This document shows, piece by piece, positions 13,759 to 21,327 of a DNA stretch of 25,163 nt; position 1 is the stretch's first letter, and every line of letters starts with the position of its first letter. The translations under genes and the position numbers were made by a program. Location of the stretch: NCBI GenBank assembly GCA_964646605.1, contig CAZYEX010000016.1, forward strand, positions 1-25,163, written 5' to 3'. The notes under the pieces were generated by a model, which saw only the letters and a program-made list of their open reading frames with translations, was not told where the DNA came from and searched no databases. Source of the stretch: SBAX01 sp964646605. GTDB taxonomy: Bacteria; Planctomycetota; Phycisphaerae; UBA1845.

Positions 13759-14883
13759 TTAGCGATCGCGTCCCTCCGGCTGGGGCGACCAAGGGAGGCG
13801 AGCCGCGAGCGGCGAGAGCCATCGCAACAGGTGGGCACACCAGAGCCAACCCCAGTGCCTTCGGCGATACCGGTCGGACATGTACTCTCGACTGGGCAGG
13901 CATACGGCGCGTAAGTAGGAGGCGGCCAGGCTCCGATCGGGCGTACACAGCACGTTGACCAGAATGTGGGACGCGGGATGGTCGGCGTCGCGCGGGGCTT
14001 GGCGAAGCACCAGGCGATCGCACCAGCCTACGCGAACGCGTGCCAGGGCGTCCGTCACTGTTTGTGGGCAGATCGGGCCACACTGCTGCTCGACTGAGCG
14101 AATCGCGGTTCGGAACGCAAGCGCGACCTTCCAGACAACGGTCGTGTTCACGACGTAATCCCAGTCGATTTCGGTCCCATAGGCGTTGACCCAGAGGCGC
14201 ATGTCCTCGATCCACTTGGGGCGCGGCGGTCCGTGGACGGCGGCATGTACGGCGAGGTGGATGAGCATGTCCTCGGCGGAGGGAATCAGAACCGATGCCC
14301 GGCCCAGGGGAACTCGCTGCGCTCGTTCCCAGAGTGCATCGGCGGGCACTGTGGCCGCGTATCGAAAGGGCCTGAAGGGTCGAACGTGCAGGTCCACCTT
14401 GACCGGATAGATGGCTCCGAACTTGTACTCCGTTTCGTAATGAAACCGGGGGAAGAAATCCTCGCGGACGTTGGACTCGCCGCGAAGTCCGCCGAGTTCC
14501 TCCAGGACCACGCGGGCGCGATCCACGTCCTGCGGACGGACGAGCAGGTCGAGGTCCTCCATGTACCGGGCGTCGGGGCGGTCGTAGACGGTGAGGTTCA
14601 GCGCCGCGCCCTTGAGGACAAGGAGGGGAACGTCCGCTTCGTTGAACTTCTCGGCGATGCGTTCCAGGAGGCGCATCATGCGCAGGTTGCGGAGGGCGTA
14701 GGCGGCGTTCAGGTCGGCGTCGGGGGGCGCCGGGCGAGGGCCGTCGTCCGGCTGCCGGCGCGTCGGGCAAGGGTCGCCCGGCAAGTGCGCATTCCCGCGG
14801 CGCGCGGCGCGGCCGCCGATCCTTGACGCACTGGGTGTCAAGCCGGCCGCGAGGTCGATATCTGCTGTCGGCGCGGTTGCCAT
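13759..14883 (-). CDS. Nucleotidyltransferase-like protein (NTP_transf_5 family)
   Basis: 374 aa. The core (about 58-300) matches the uncharacterised nucleotidyltransferase family: a helix (LRNLRMMRLLERIAEKF), then LLVLKGAALNLTVY and RYMEDLDLLVRPQDV. In this family the K-G-A pair and the D-x-D (D110, D112) correspond to the polymerase-beta-type active site. HYETEYKF and VKVDLHVRPF follow, and a C-terminal helical region carries SAEDMLIHLAVHAAVHG. Substrates are mostly unknown; relatives often sit in polysaccharide or peptide-modification clusters, but here the neighbours are a peroxidase and dapF. Residues 1-55 are Ala/Arg/Pro-rich and probably disordered. I chose ATG 14883, preceded by GGGAGG; the open frame reaches 14994 and would overlap the dapF start. 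Confidence 0.8.
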   Translation of the reverse strand: MATAPTADIDLAAGLTPSASRIGGRAARRGNAHLPGDPCPTRRQPDDGPRPAPPDADLNAAYALRNLRMMRLLERIAEKFNEADVPLLVLKGAALNLTVYDRPDARYMEDLDLLVRPQDVDRARVVLEELGGLRGESNVREDFFPRFHYETEYKFGAIYPVKVDLHVRPFRPFRYAATVPADALWERAQRVPLGRASVLIPSAEDMLIHLAVHAAVHGPPRPKWIEDMRLWVNAYGTEIDWDYVVNTTVVWKVALAFRTAIRSVEQQCGPICPQTVTDALARVRVGWCDRLVLRQAPRDADHPASHILVNVLCTPDRSLAASYLRAVCLPSREYMSDRYRRRHWGWLWCAHLLRWLSPLAARLPWSPQPEGRDR

Positions 14884-14984
14884 GAGCCTCCCGTTGCGAA
14901 GGGCGGGGAATCCGCCCGATCGGTTATCGGATGATCGGCAGGGCGACTTCGGAAGGGAGTCTCGCCCGCAGACGGGGAGGGGGT

Positions 14985-14990
14985 TACGAT
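14985..14990 (+). promoter_or_regulatory. -10-like element directly before dapF
   Basis: TACGAT, then 6 bases, then the GTG start at 14997: the same geometry as at the PTPS gene (2705). No convincing -35 is seen. A GGGGAGGGGG run at 14974-14983 lies too far from the GTG to be an ordinary Shine-Dalgarno site. A leaderless transcript is possible. Confidence 0.35.
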
Positions 14991-14996
14991 GCATCC

Positions 14997-15827
14997 GTGC
15001 GTTTTACGAAGATGCATGGGCTGGGCAACGACTACATCTATGTGGACACCTCTGTCGAGGTTTTGGCCAATCCTCCCCAGGTCGCTCGGGCCGTTTCCGA
15101 TCGGCATACGGGGATCGGAAGCGACGGCTTGATCCTGATCGCCTCCTCCCAGGTCGCCGACGTACGCATGGAGATGTACAACGCCGACGGGTCGCGGGGG
15201 AAGATGTGCGGGAACGGCATCCGCTGCGTGGCCAAATATGCATTCGAACACGGGCTGGCGAAGGGTCCGCGGATGCGCATCGAGACCGATTCGGGAATCA
15301 AGGACGCCAAGTGCAACCTCACGGAGGGCAAGGTGCGCTCGGTGTGGGTGGACATGGGGCCGCCGGAATTGGACGCCGCCAAGATCCCCACGACGCTCAC
15401 CGCCGGGCGGGTCGTCGATCACCCTCTGCGAATCGGCGGGGTCGATTACCGGGTGACGTGCGTATCGATGGGCAACCCGCACGCCGTGGTGTTTGTGGAA
15501 GAGTTGCAGCGCATCGACCTTGTGGAGGTGGGACCCGAGTTCGAGCACGCCGACGTTTTTCCACGGCGCATCAACACCCATTTCGTGCGCGTGGACTCCC
15601 CCACACGGGTCACGGTGCGGACGTGGGAATTGGGCAGCGGGGCGACGCGGGCTTGCGGAACGGGCGCCTGTGCGGTGTGCGTGGCGGGCGTGATGACGAA
15701 ACGGACGGAGCGGGCGATCACCGCGGCCTTACCCGGCGGCGAATTGCAGATCGAATGGGCCGCTGACGACCACGCCCACATGACGGGCCCGGCCGTGGAG
15801 GTCTTTCACGGCCAGTGGTTTCCGTGA
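14997..15827 (+). CDS. dapF: Diaminopimelate epimerase DapF
   Basis: 276 aa. It converts LL-2,6-diaminopimelate to the meso form without a cofactor, using two active-site Cys as base and acid; meso-DAP feeds lysine synthesis and peptidoglycan. Both halves of the pseudo-symmetric fold are complete. The N-terminus is VRFTKMHGLGNDYIYVD. The first catalytic Cys is C71 in GKMCGNGIRC and the second is C220 in TRACGTGACA. The start is the GTG at 14997, where homology begins; the frame is open to ATG 14931, which would add 22 unrelated residues. It is divergent from the nucleotidyltransferase gene and converges on the kinase array, 28 bases from the last unit. A complete dapF suggests DAP synthesis and fits a peptidoglycan-containing cell. 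Confidence 0.95.
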   Translation: MRFTKMHGLGNDYIYVDTSVEVLANPPQVARAVSDRHTGIGSDGLILIASSQVADVRMEMYNADGSRGKMCGNGIRCVAKYAFEHGLAKGPRMRIETDSGIKDAKCNLTEGKVRSVWVDMGPPELDAAKIPTTLTAGRVVDHPLRIGGVDYRVTCVSMGNPHAVVFVEELQRIDLVEVGPEFEHADVFPRRINTHFVRVDSPTRVTVRTWELGSGATRACGTGACAVCVAGVMTKRTERAITAALPGGELQIEWAADDHAHMTGPAVEVFHGQWFP

Positions 15828-15855
15828 GACACGCGGAGGTGGAAGCCCGGCGCCT

Positions 15856-16812
15856 CTATCGTGATTCGAGCAGCTCGTCTTTGAACAGGGACCTGCCTGC
15901 GAGGGCGGTGTGGAAGCCGTACACGGTTACGGCAGTGATGAAGAGAATCGCCGTCCACGAAGCCTCGGACTGCCAACCGGAAAGCCCGCACATAACCAGC
16001 GTCAAAACAGGGTACAGGAAGAAGAAGAAAAATGCGGATGCCAGCAGACCGAAGCGCAGGGGAACAAGCACAAGGATCGACGTTTCGATCGTACTCAGGA
16101 TGACACGGATGATCGTGGCGGCGACGGGTTGATCGGCAGACCCAACGAATTCCAGTCCGGCGCTTAGCAGGAACACCGCCGCGAGCGCTAACCAGTCCTT
16201 TCTTAGGAGCAATCGCAGGCCCAGAAACAGGAATAGGATCAACAGGGCGAAGAACACGAAGCGGGGATCAAAGAACTCTCCGACCTGGAACCTCAGATCC
16301 AGGAGCATGTTCCAAGACCAGATCAACGGAGTGCTCGGCGGCAGCCCCAGCCAGGTTCGCAGCCAAATCTCGATGCACCCTACGATATGAAATCCCAGTG
16401 CGAACACACCGCCCATCAGAATGTCGCGCCCAACGAGAGGATCACGAAGGCGGCCGGCCAACAGGCGGCTCCACGAGATCAGTGCGTGCGGCCAGCGACG
16501 GCGGACGTAGGGTTCGAGAGCGATGTACCAGAGCCACATGATCGCGACCGCAACCATCGCCTTTCCAATTAAGACGAAGAGGCGATTGAATTCCCCCCAG
16601 AAATCGGCGACGTGATCGACGACGAGAACCCAGCTTACGAACAGAAGCAGGAACGTAACCATCGCCAGACGATCGGCCCCGGCGCGGTCCGAGCGGCGGA
16701 GTTTCAGGTTGCGACGCGCCAGCAAAGCGCCGCCGAAAACCAGACTGAGTAGAATTGCAAGGATCATCACGTTTCCGACCTTCTCACCGAGTGTGCGTGG
16801 CCGCTCTTCCAT
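15856..16812 (-). CDS. Membrane half of kinase copy 1, severed from its kinase by an amber codon
   Basis: 318 aa from the first ATG. It corresponds to the C-terminal membrane domain of kinase copies 2-4: about seven hydrophobic segments, the shared motif EPYVRRRWPHALISWSRL, then AGRLRDPLVGRDILMGG, and the family ending GFHTALAGRSLFKDEL. The frame is the same as that of the upstream kinase ORF; only TAG at 16846-16848 separates them. The codons between the TAG and this ATG still read QIVAPWTKPWR, aligned with the other copies. No Shine-Dalgarno sequence precedes ATG 16812. It is either made by readthrough, by reinitiation, or is the 3' part of a broken gene. The intact frame argues that any break is recent. 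Confidence 0.6.
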   Translation of the reverse strand: MEERPRTLGEKVGNVMILAILLSLVFGGALLARRNLKLRRSDRAGADRLAMVTFLLLFVSWVLVVDHVADFWGEFNRLFVLIGKAMVAVAIMWLWYIALEPYVRRRWPHALISWSRLLAGRLRDPLVGRDILMGGVFALGFHIVGCIEIWLRTWLGLPPSTPLIWSWNMLLDLRFQVGEFFDPRFVFFALLILFLFLGLRLLLRKDWLALAAVFLLSAGLEFVGSADQPVAATIIRVILSTIETSILVLVPLRFGLLASAFFFFFLYPVLTLVMCGLSGWQSEASWTAILFITAVTVYGFHTALAGRSLFKDELLESR

Positions 16813-16845
16813 CCGCCAAGGCTTCGTCCAGGGTGCAACGATCTG

Positions 16846-18579
16846 CTAGTACGTCGGGGTTCCGCGATAGGCGCCGGCTTCGATCCGGATGGCAACGTCC
16901 GGTTGGTTGGGGAATCGACCCTCCCACGCGGCGCGTTCGTCACAGTAGTTGGTCGGAGTCCAGAGCGGTTGCGTCGCTGAGAACAGACTCGGATCCAACT
17001 GGGCCTCGGAAAAGAGAACGGACCAGTCGGTGGGCTTGCGGGGGACGGCGTCCGGCGCGGCGTCGTCGCGCTGCCGCGGTTCGACGGCCAATCCCACCAA
17101 GCGCCCGAGGGGGTCCAGCGCGACGTTCGCCATTCCTGAGACCTGCACGGGTGGATCGTCGCCGCTGATGTGGTCGGAAGACGGGGCGGGAATCAGCGGG
17201 CGAGGACTTGAGCGGTACCAAAATCTAAGGGGCGAAGGGCGCATCGTTGCCAGCCGGTCCCATCGCGTTGCGGACTTGTCCGTCTCCTCGATGTGTCGGA
17301 AGTACCAGTCGTCGCTCGAAAAGCCGTAGGCCGTGTCCACAACCGGACCCTTGTGCCCCAGCTTAATGAGAATTTCCGCCGCTCGATCGGCGAGCGCGGC
17401 CGGGGGCTTGGGCATGGAAACCAATCGGACTAATGATTGCGTGGCGTTTAGCGGCACTAGGGCGAAAGTCCCTCCGATGATTGCGACAAGGCACACGATG
17501 GCCAGGGCGGGTCGCATTCCGCCGACTTCGCCCGCGTTGGCGACCATTTCCGGTGAAGGCGTTTCGCCAGCCGCAAGCGCCGCGGCGAGGGGGTCTCCAC
17601 CGGGCAGTGCGGCGGCGACGGCGAGGGCCGAGGACGGGCGGGCGGTGGGGTCGGATTCGAGGCATCGAAGGATGACCCGCTCGACGGCGGGATCGAGGTC
17701 ATCGGTAAGCGATGTCAGCGAAGTTGGGGCCGAGGTTCGGGAGCGTTGAAGTTGCTCGCGGCTGGTGCCTTCAAACAAGCGTTTGCCGGTGAACAATTCG
17801 CTCAGAACCACTCCGAGCGAGTAGATGTCGCTCTTGACCGAGACGCCGCGACCGGCGAGCTGCTCCGGGGACATGTAAGCCGGGGTCCCGGCGTAAACCT
17901 CCTTGCCGGTGAAGTCCTCGGCGAAACCGGCCAGCCCGAAATCGGTGATCCGCACCCGCCCCTGTCCGTCGATCATGACGTTGTGGGGCTTGAGGTCGCG
18001 ATGGAGCACACCCTTGTCGTGGGCGGCAGCTAGGCCCGCACAGAGTTGGCGGGCGATCTGCAAGGCTTTTTCCTTCGAAGGTCGTCCCATGCGCCGCAGA
18101 ACGGCCGAAAGGTCTTCGCCGTCAACGTACTCCATGGAAATAAAATGCTGCCCATCGGCCTCGGCGATGTCATACACGCGGCATACGTTGGGATGCGAAA
18201 CCTGCCGCGCGACGCGCACCTCGTGCAGGAAGCGTTCGAGTTTCTTCGGGTCTTGGGAAAGCGCTTCAGGTAGGAACTTAAGGGCGACGGGTTGGCGAAG
18301 TTTCAGGTCGTCGGCGCGGTAGACCTCTCCCATGCCGCCCTTGCCGAGTAGGCCGACGATGCGGTAGCGGTCGGCGAGCATGGTGCCGGGAGTGAACCGG
18401 GCGTTGTCGATGGAGTCGGAAGAGGAGGAACCGAACCCGGAATGGTAGCTCGCATCGGCGGGCTTGGGCGGAGAGGTCACCGTCGGAATCGCTGGAGCGG
18501 AAGGGACGGGGTTAGCGCAGTGGGGGCAGAAGCGGCTGCCGTCGGGTACATCGCGGTGACATATTAGACAAATAGGCAC
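16846..18579 (-). CDS. Zinc-ribbon Ser/Thr kinase, copy 1 (ends early at TAG)
   Basis: 577 aa. A four-Cys zinc ribbon (CLICHRDVP, then RFCPHC), a Ser-rich linker, and a complete Hanks-type kinase domain (about 70-320) with GKGGMGEVY, VALK, HRDLKPHNVM, TDFG and GTPAYMSPEQ. Next comes the conserved GGDPLAAALAAGETPSPEMV segment, one membrane helix (ALAIVCLVAIIGGTFALVP) and a sensor-like domain of about 200 residues (SPLRFWYRSSPRPLIP). It stops at TAG, six codons past the motif EAGAYRG, where copies 2-4 continue into a membrane domain. The start is GTG 18579, because copies 2 and 3 begin MPIC at this point and the junction has the same 9-nt layout; a TTG at 18585 also fits the frame. The kinase should be active but lacks the polytopic anchor unless readthrough occurs. 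Confidence 0.85.
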   Translation of the reverse strand: MPICLICHRDVPDGSRFCPHCANPVPSAPAIPTVTSPPKPADASYHSGFGSSSSDSIDNARFTPGTMLADRYRIVGLLGKGGMGEVYRADDLKLRQPVALKFLPEALSQDPKKLERFLHEVRVARQVSHPNVCRVYDIAEADGQHFISMEYVDGEDLSAVLRRMGRPSKEKALQIARQLCAGLAAAHDKGVLHRDLKPHNVMIDGQGRVRITDFGLAGFAEDFTGKEVYAGTPAYMSPEQLAGRGVSVKSDIYSLGVVLSELFTGKRLFEGTSREQLQRSRTSAPTSLTSLTDDLDPAVERVILRCLESDPTARPSSALAVAAALPGGDPLAAALAAGETPSPEMVANAGEVGGMRPALAIVCLVAIIGGTFALVPLNATQSLVRLVSMPKPPAALADRAAEILIKLGHKGPVVDTAYGFSSDDWYFRHIEETDKSATRWDRLATMRPSPLRFWYRSSPRPLIPAPSSDHISGDDPPVQVSGMANVALDPLGRLVGLAVEPRQRDDAAPDAVPRKPTDWSVLFSEAQLDPSLFSATQPLWTPTNYCDERAAWEGRFPNQPDVAIRIEAGAYRGTPTY

Positions 18580-18585
18580 TGACAA

Positions 18586-18591
18586 TCCTCA
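18586..18591 (-). promoter_or_regulatory. Stop-embedded ribosome-binding site, copy 2/copy 1 junction
   Basis: On the minus strand TGAGGA: the TGA is the stop of copy 2 and GGA completes the Shine-Dalgarno site. Six bases later comes the GTG of copy 1 (18579). This layout favours translational coupling. Confidence 0.6.
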
Positions 18592-21315
18592 GGCTTCCAG
18601 CAGAGCGTCCTTGAAAATCGGTCGGCCCGCCAGCGCGGTGTGGAAGCTGTACGCGGCGACAGCCACGGCCGTCAGCGTCGCCGTCAGCGTAGTGCCTGCA
18701 TACCATGTCGAAAAGTCCAAGGTAATCGGAAAGCGTCCGAGTATGCCGGCGAAGAAGTAAGCTGCTGTCGTTGCAAGCAGGCCGAAGCGCATCAGAAGAA
18801 CCAGCCTGACCCCCGTAATGAGTGCCACTAGCAGAACGTACGCATAGAGCCCTGCCCCGTGAGACGCGGACGGGACATCAAGGGACCACAAGACGGTGAA
18901 AAGCATCAGGAATGCGACTACGGCAAGCGCTTGTTTCCGAAGGACCGTGCGAAGTGCGAACAGAATGAACAACAGGAGAAACGCGGGAAAAATAGAAGAC
19001 AAGTTTAGCAACTCCGCGATCAAATACCGCCCTCCGAGGAGCGGCTCGAACGCAAAGTGCGGCGACGCGGAGCGGGCGGATTCCAACCAAGAGGGGAGGA
19101 GGTTTTGTGCGCCTCGGAGGAGCAGAATCGTCACTCCGAGCAGGGCCCCCACCAAGATGTCCGTCCCAACCAGTGGATCTCGCAATCGCCCAGCAAGCAA
19201 GCGTGTCCAAGAGATCAATACCTGCGGCCAACGCCGCCGAACGTAGGGTTCGAATGCGAGATAGACGATCCAAATCTGCCCGGCGGCGAACATCGACCAC
19301 CTCATTCCGCCTTCAAACTGCCCAAACTCCGTCCACGGGTCCGGTACGTGCTTGGCTTCAAGGACCCAATGGAGCATGTTGGCCGCGACAACGAATAGGG
19401 CGATGCGAAACGCGCCGCTGCGATCCCCGCGTTTCAGCCGAATGTTGCGACCGGCCATGAAACAACTGCCGGTCACGGCAGACAGGACGACGACAAAAAA
19501 CAGAATACCTGCAACCCGCTCTCGCGGCTTTTCGGGACCCAATTCCATGCGAGGAGTCTTGACCCATGGACCGATCACCTGGAAGAACGAGGGCTTACCG
19601 CGGTACGCGCCGGCTTCGACGCGGAGCGTAACGTTTGGGTCTGTTGGGTGCGCGCCCTGCCACGCAGCCCGTTCGTCACAATAGACCGTCGGATTCCACA
19701 CTGGATCGACACGAGCGAAAGCAGCGAAATCGAGTCCGGCTTCCGCGAAAAGCACCGACCACTCCGTGGACCGACCCTCGGCCGGTCGCGGCGAATCATC
19801 GTGTTCGGGAGGGACGATCTTTAGACTTCTCAGCCGTCCAGCCGGGTCGAGAAGCACGCTGGTCATCCCGGCTACCGACAGCGGCGGCTGTTCGAGCGAG
19901 ATCACCTGGTGTTCCGAATCGGGCGGAACCATGATTGTCGGACTCTCCCGGTGCCAGAAATAGATGGCCGCGGGCCGACTGCTATTGAGTTTAGCCCATC
20001 GACTGGGCGATGAGTCGTGTTCCTCAATGTAATCCAGGTAATCCGAATCAGTCCCGAATCCGTAGGCGATGTCGGCTACGGAGGTCTCATGCCCTACCTT
20101 TTTAAGGAGATCGGCAGCGCGGTCGGCGAGCGCATCGGGTGTTTTTGGAAGAGGGACCAGGCGGAACAGGCTTGTACGATCGTTGAGCCAACCAAGGGCC
20201 GCAATTCCGATGAGAAAGGCGAGCAGGCAGGGCACGGCCAGACCCGGACGCAGTCCGCCGACCTCACCGCCGGCCGCCACCATCGCGGGATCAGGGGTTT
20301 CCCCCGCAGCGAGCGCCGCGGCGAGTGGATCGCCGCCGGGGAGGGCAGCGGCAACGGCCAGGGCCGAGGACGGTCGGGCTATGGGGTTGGGTTCGAGGCA
20401 TCGAAGAATGACCCGCTCGACGGCGGGGTCGATGTCATCCGTCAGTGTCGACAAGCGCGTCGGCGCGGAAGTCCCTGAGCGTTGAAGCTGCTCGCGGCTA
20501 GTCCCCTCGAACAGCCGTTTGCCGGTGAACAATTCGCTCAAGACCACTCCGAGCGAGTAGATGTCGCTCTTGACCGAGACGCCCCGACCGGCGAGCTGCT
20601 CGGGGGACATGTAGGCCGGGGTCCCGGCGTAGACCTCCTTGCCGGTGAAGTCCTCAGCGAAACCGGCCAGCCCGAAATCGGTGATCCGCACCCGACCCTG
20701 CCCGTCGATCATGACGTTGTGGGGCTTGAGGTCGCGATGGAGCACGCCCTTGTCGTGGGCGGCGGCCAGCCCCGCGCAGAGTTGGCGGGCGATCTGCAAG
20801 GCTTTTTCCTTCGACGGTCGTCCCATGCGCCGCAGAACGGCTAAAAGGTCTTCGCCGTCCACATATTCCATGGAAATGAAATGCTGCCCATCGGCCTCGC
20901 TGATGTCGTACACGCGGCACACGTTGGGATGCGAAACCTGCCGCGCGACGCGCACCTCGTGCAGGAAGCGTTCGAGTTTCTTGGGGTCTACCGATAGTGC
21001 TTCAGGAAGGAACTTGAGGGCGACGGGTTGGCGAAGTTTCAGATCATCGGCGCGATAGACCTCCCCCATGCCGCCCTTGCCGAGCAGGCCGACGATGCGG
21101 TAGCGATCGGCGAGCATGGTGCCGGGGGTGAAGCGGGCGTCATCAATGGAATCGGAAGAGGAGGAACCGAACCCGGAATGGTAGCTCGCTTCGGCGGGTT
21201 TGGGCGGCGAGGTCATCGTGGGAATCGCCGGGGCGGACGGAATGGGGGCGGCGCAGTGGGGGCAGAAGCGGCTGTCGTCAGGGACATCGCGGTGACATGT
21301 TGCGCAGATAGGCAT
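18589..21315 (-). CDS. Receptor-like Ser/Thr kinase with zinc ribbon and polytopic membrane domain, copy 2
   Basis: 908 aa. Zinc ribbon at 4-21 (C4, C7, C18, C21). Kinase domain about 72-325: glycine loop G79-K-G-G-M-G-E-V-Y87, Lys101 in VALK, Glu120 of helix C, HRD 193-195, DFG 213-215, and APE-like SPEQ near 237. All catalytic residues are present, so it should phosphorylate Ser/Thr of cytoplasmic partners. A Pro/Ala-rich segment (GGDPLAAALAAGETP) leads to a membrane helix (about 356-376), a sensor-like domain (about 385-590; AAIYFWHRESPTIMVP) presumably outside the cytoplasm, and a membrane domain with seven or eight helices and the motif EPYVRRRWPQVLISWTRL. It ends GRPIFKDALLEA. The ligand is unknown. 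It is translationally coupled to copies 3 and 1. Confidence 0.9.
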   Translation of the reverse strand: MPICATCHRDVPDDSRFCPHCAAPIPSAPAIPTMTSPPKPAEASYHSGFGSSSSDSIDDARFTPGTMLADRYRIVGLLGKGGMGEVYRADDLKLRQPVALKFLPEALSVDPKKLERFLHEVRVARQVSHPNVCRVYDISEADGQHFISMEYVDGEDLLAVLRRMGRPSKEKALQIARQLCAGLAAAHDKGVLHRDLKPHNVMIDGQGRVRITDFGLAGFAEDFTGKEVYAGTPAYMSPEQLAGRGVSVKSDIYSLGVVLSELFTGKRLFEGTSREQLQRSGTSAPTRLSTLTDDIDPAVERVILRCLEPNPIARPSSALAVAAALPGGDPLAAALAAGETPDPAMVAAGGEVGGLRPGLAVPCLLAFLIGIAALGWLNDRTSLFRLVPLPKTPDALADRAADLLKKVGHETSVADIAYGFGTDSDYLDYIEEHDSSPSRWAKLNSSRPAAIYFWHRESPTIMVPPDSEHQVISLEQPPLSVAGMTSVLLDPAGRLRSLKIVPPEHDDSPRPAEGRSTEWSVLFAEAGLDFAAFARVDPVWNPTVYCDERAAWQGAHPTDPNVTLRVEAGAYRGKPSFFQVIGPWVKTPRMELGPEKPRERVAGILFFVVVLSAVTGSCFMAGRNIRLKRGDRSGAFRIALFVVAANMLHWVLEAKHVPDPWTEFGQFEGGMRWSMFAAGQIWIVYLAFEPYVRRRWPQVLISWTRLLAGRLRDPLVGTDILVGALLGVTILLLRGAQNLLPSWLESARSASPHFAFEPLLGGRYLIAELLNLSSIFPAFLLLFILFALRTVLRKQALAVVAFLMLFTVLWSLDVPSASHGAGLYAYVLLVALITGVRLVLLMRFGLLATTAAYFFAGILGRFPITLDFSTWYAGTTLTATLTAVAVAAYSFHTALAGRPIFKDALLEA

Positions 21316-21321
21316 TGACGG

Positions 21322-21327
21322 TCCTCA
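21322..21327 (-). promoter_or_regulatory. Stop-embedded ribosome-binding site, copy 3/copy 2 junction
   Basis: On the minus strand TGAGGA: stop codon of copy 3 plus GGA, then 6 bases to the ATG of copy 2 at 21315. The layout matches the other two junctions. Confidence 0.6.
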
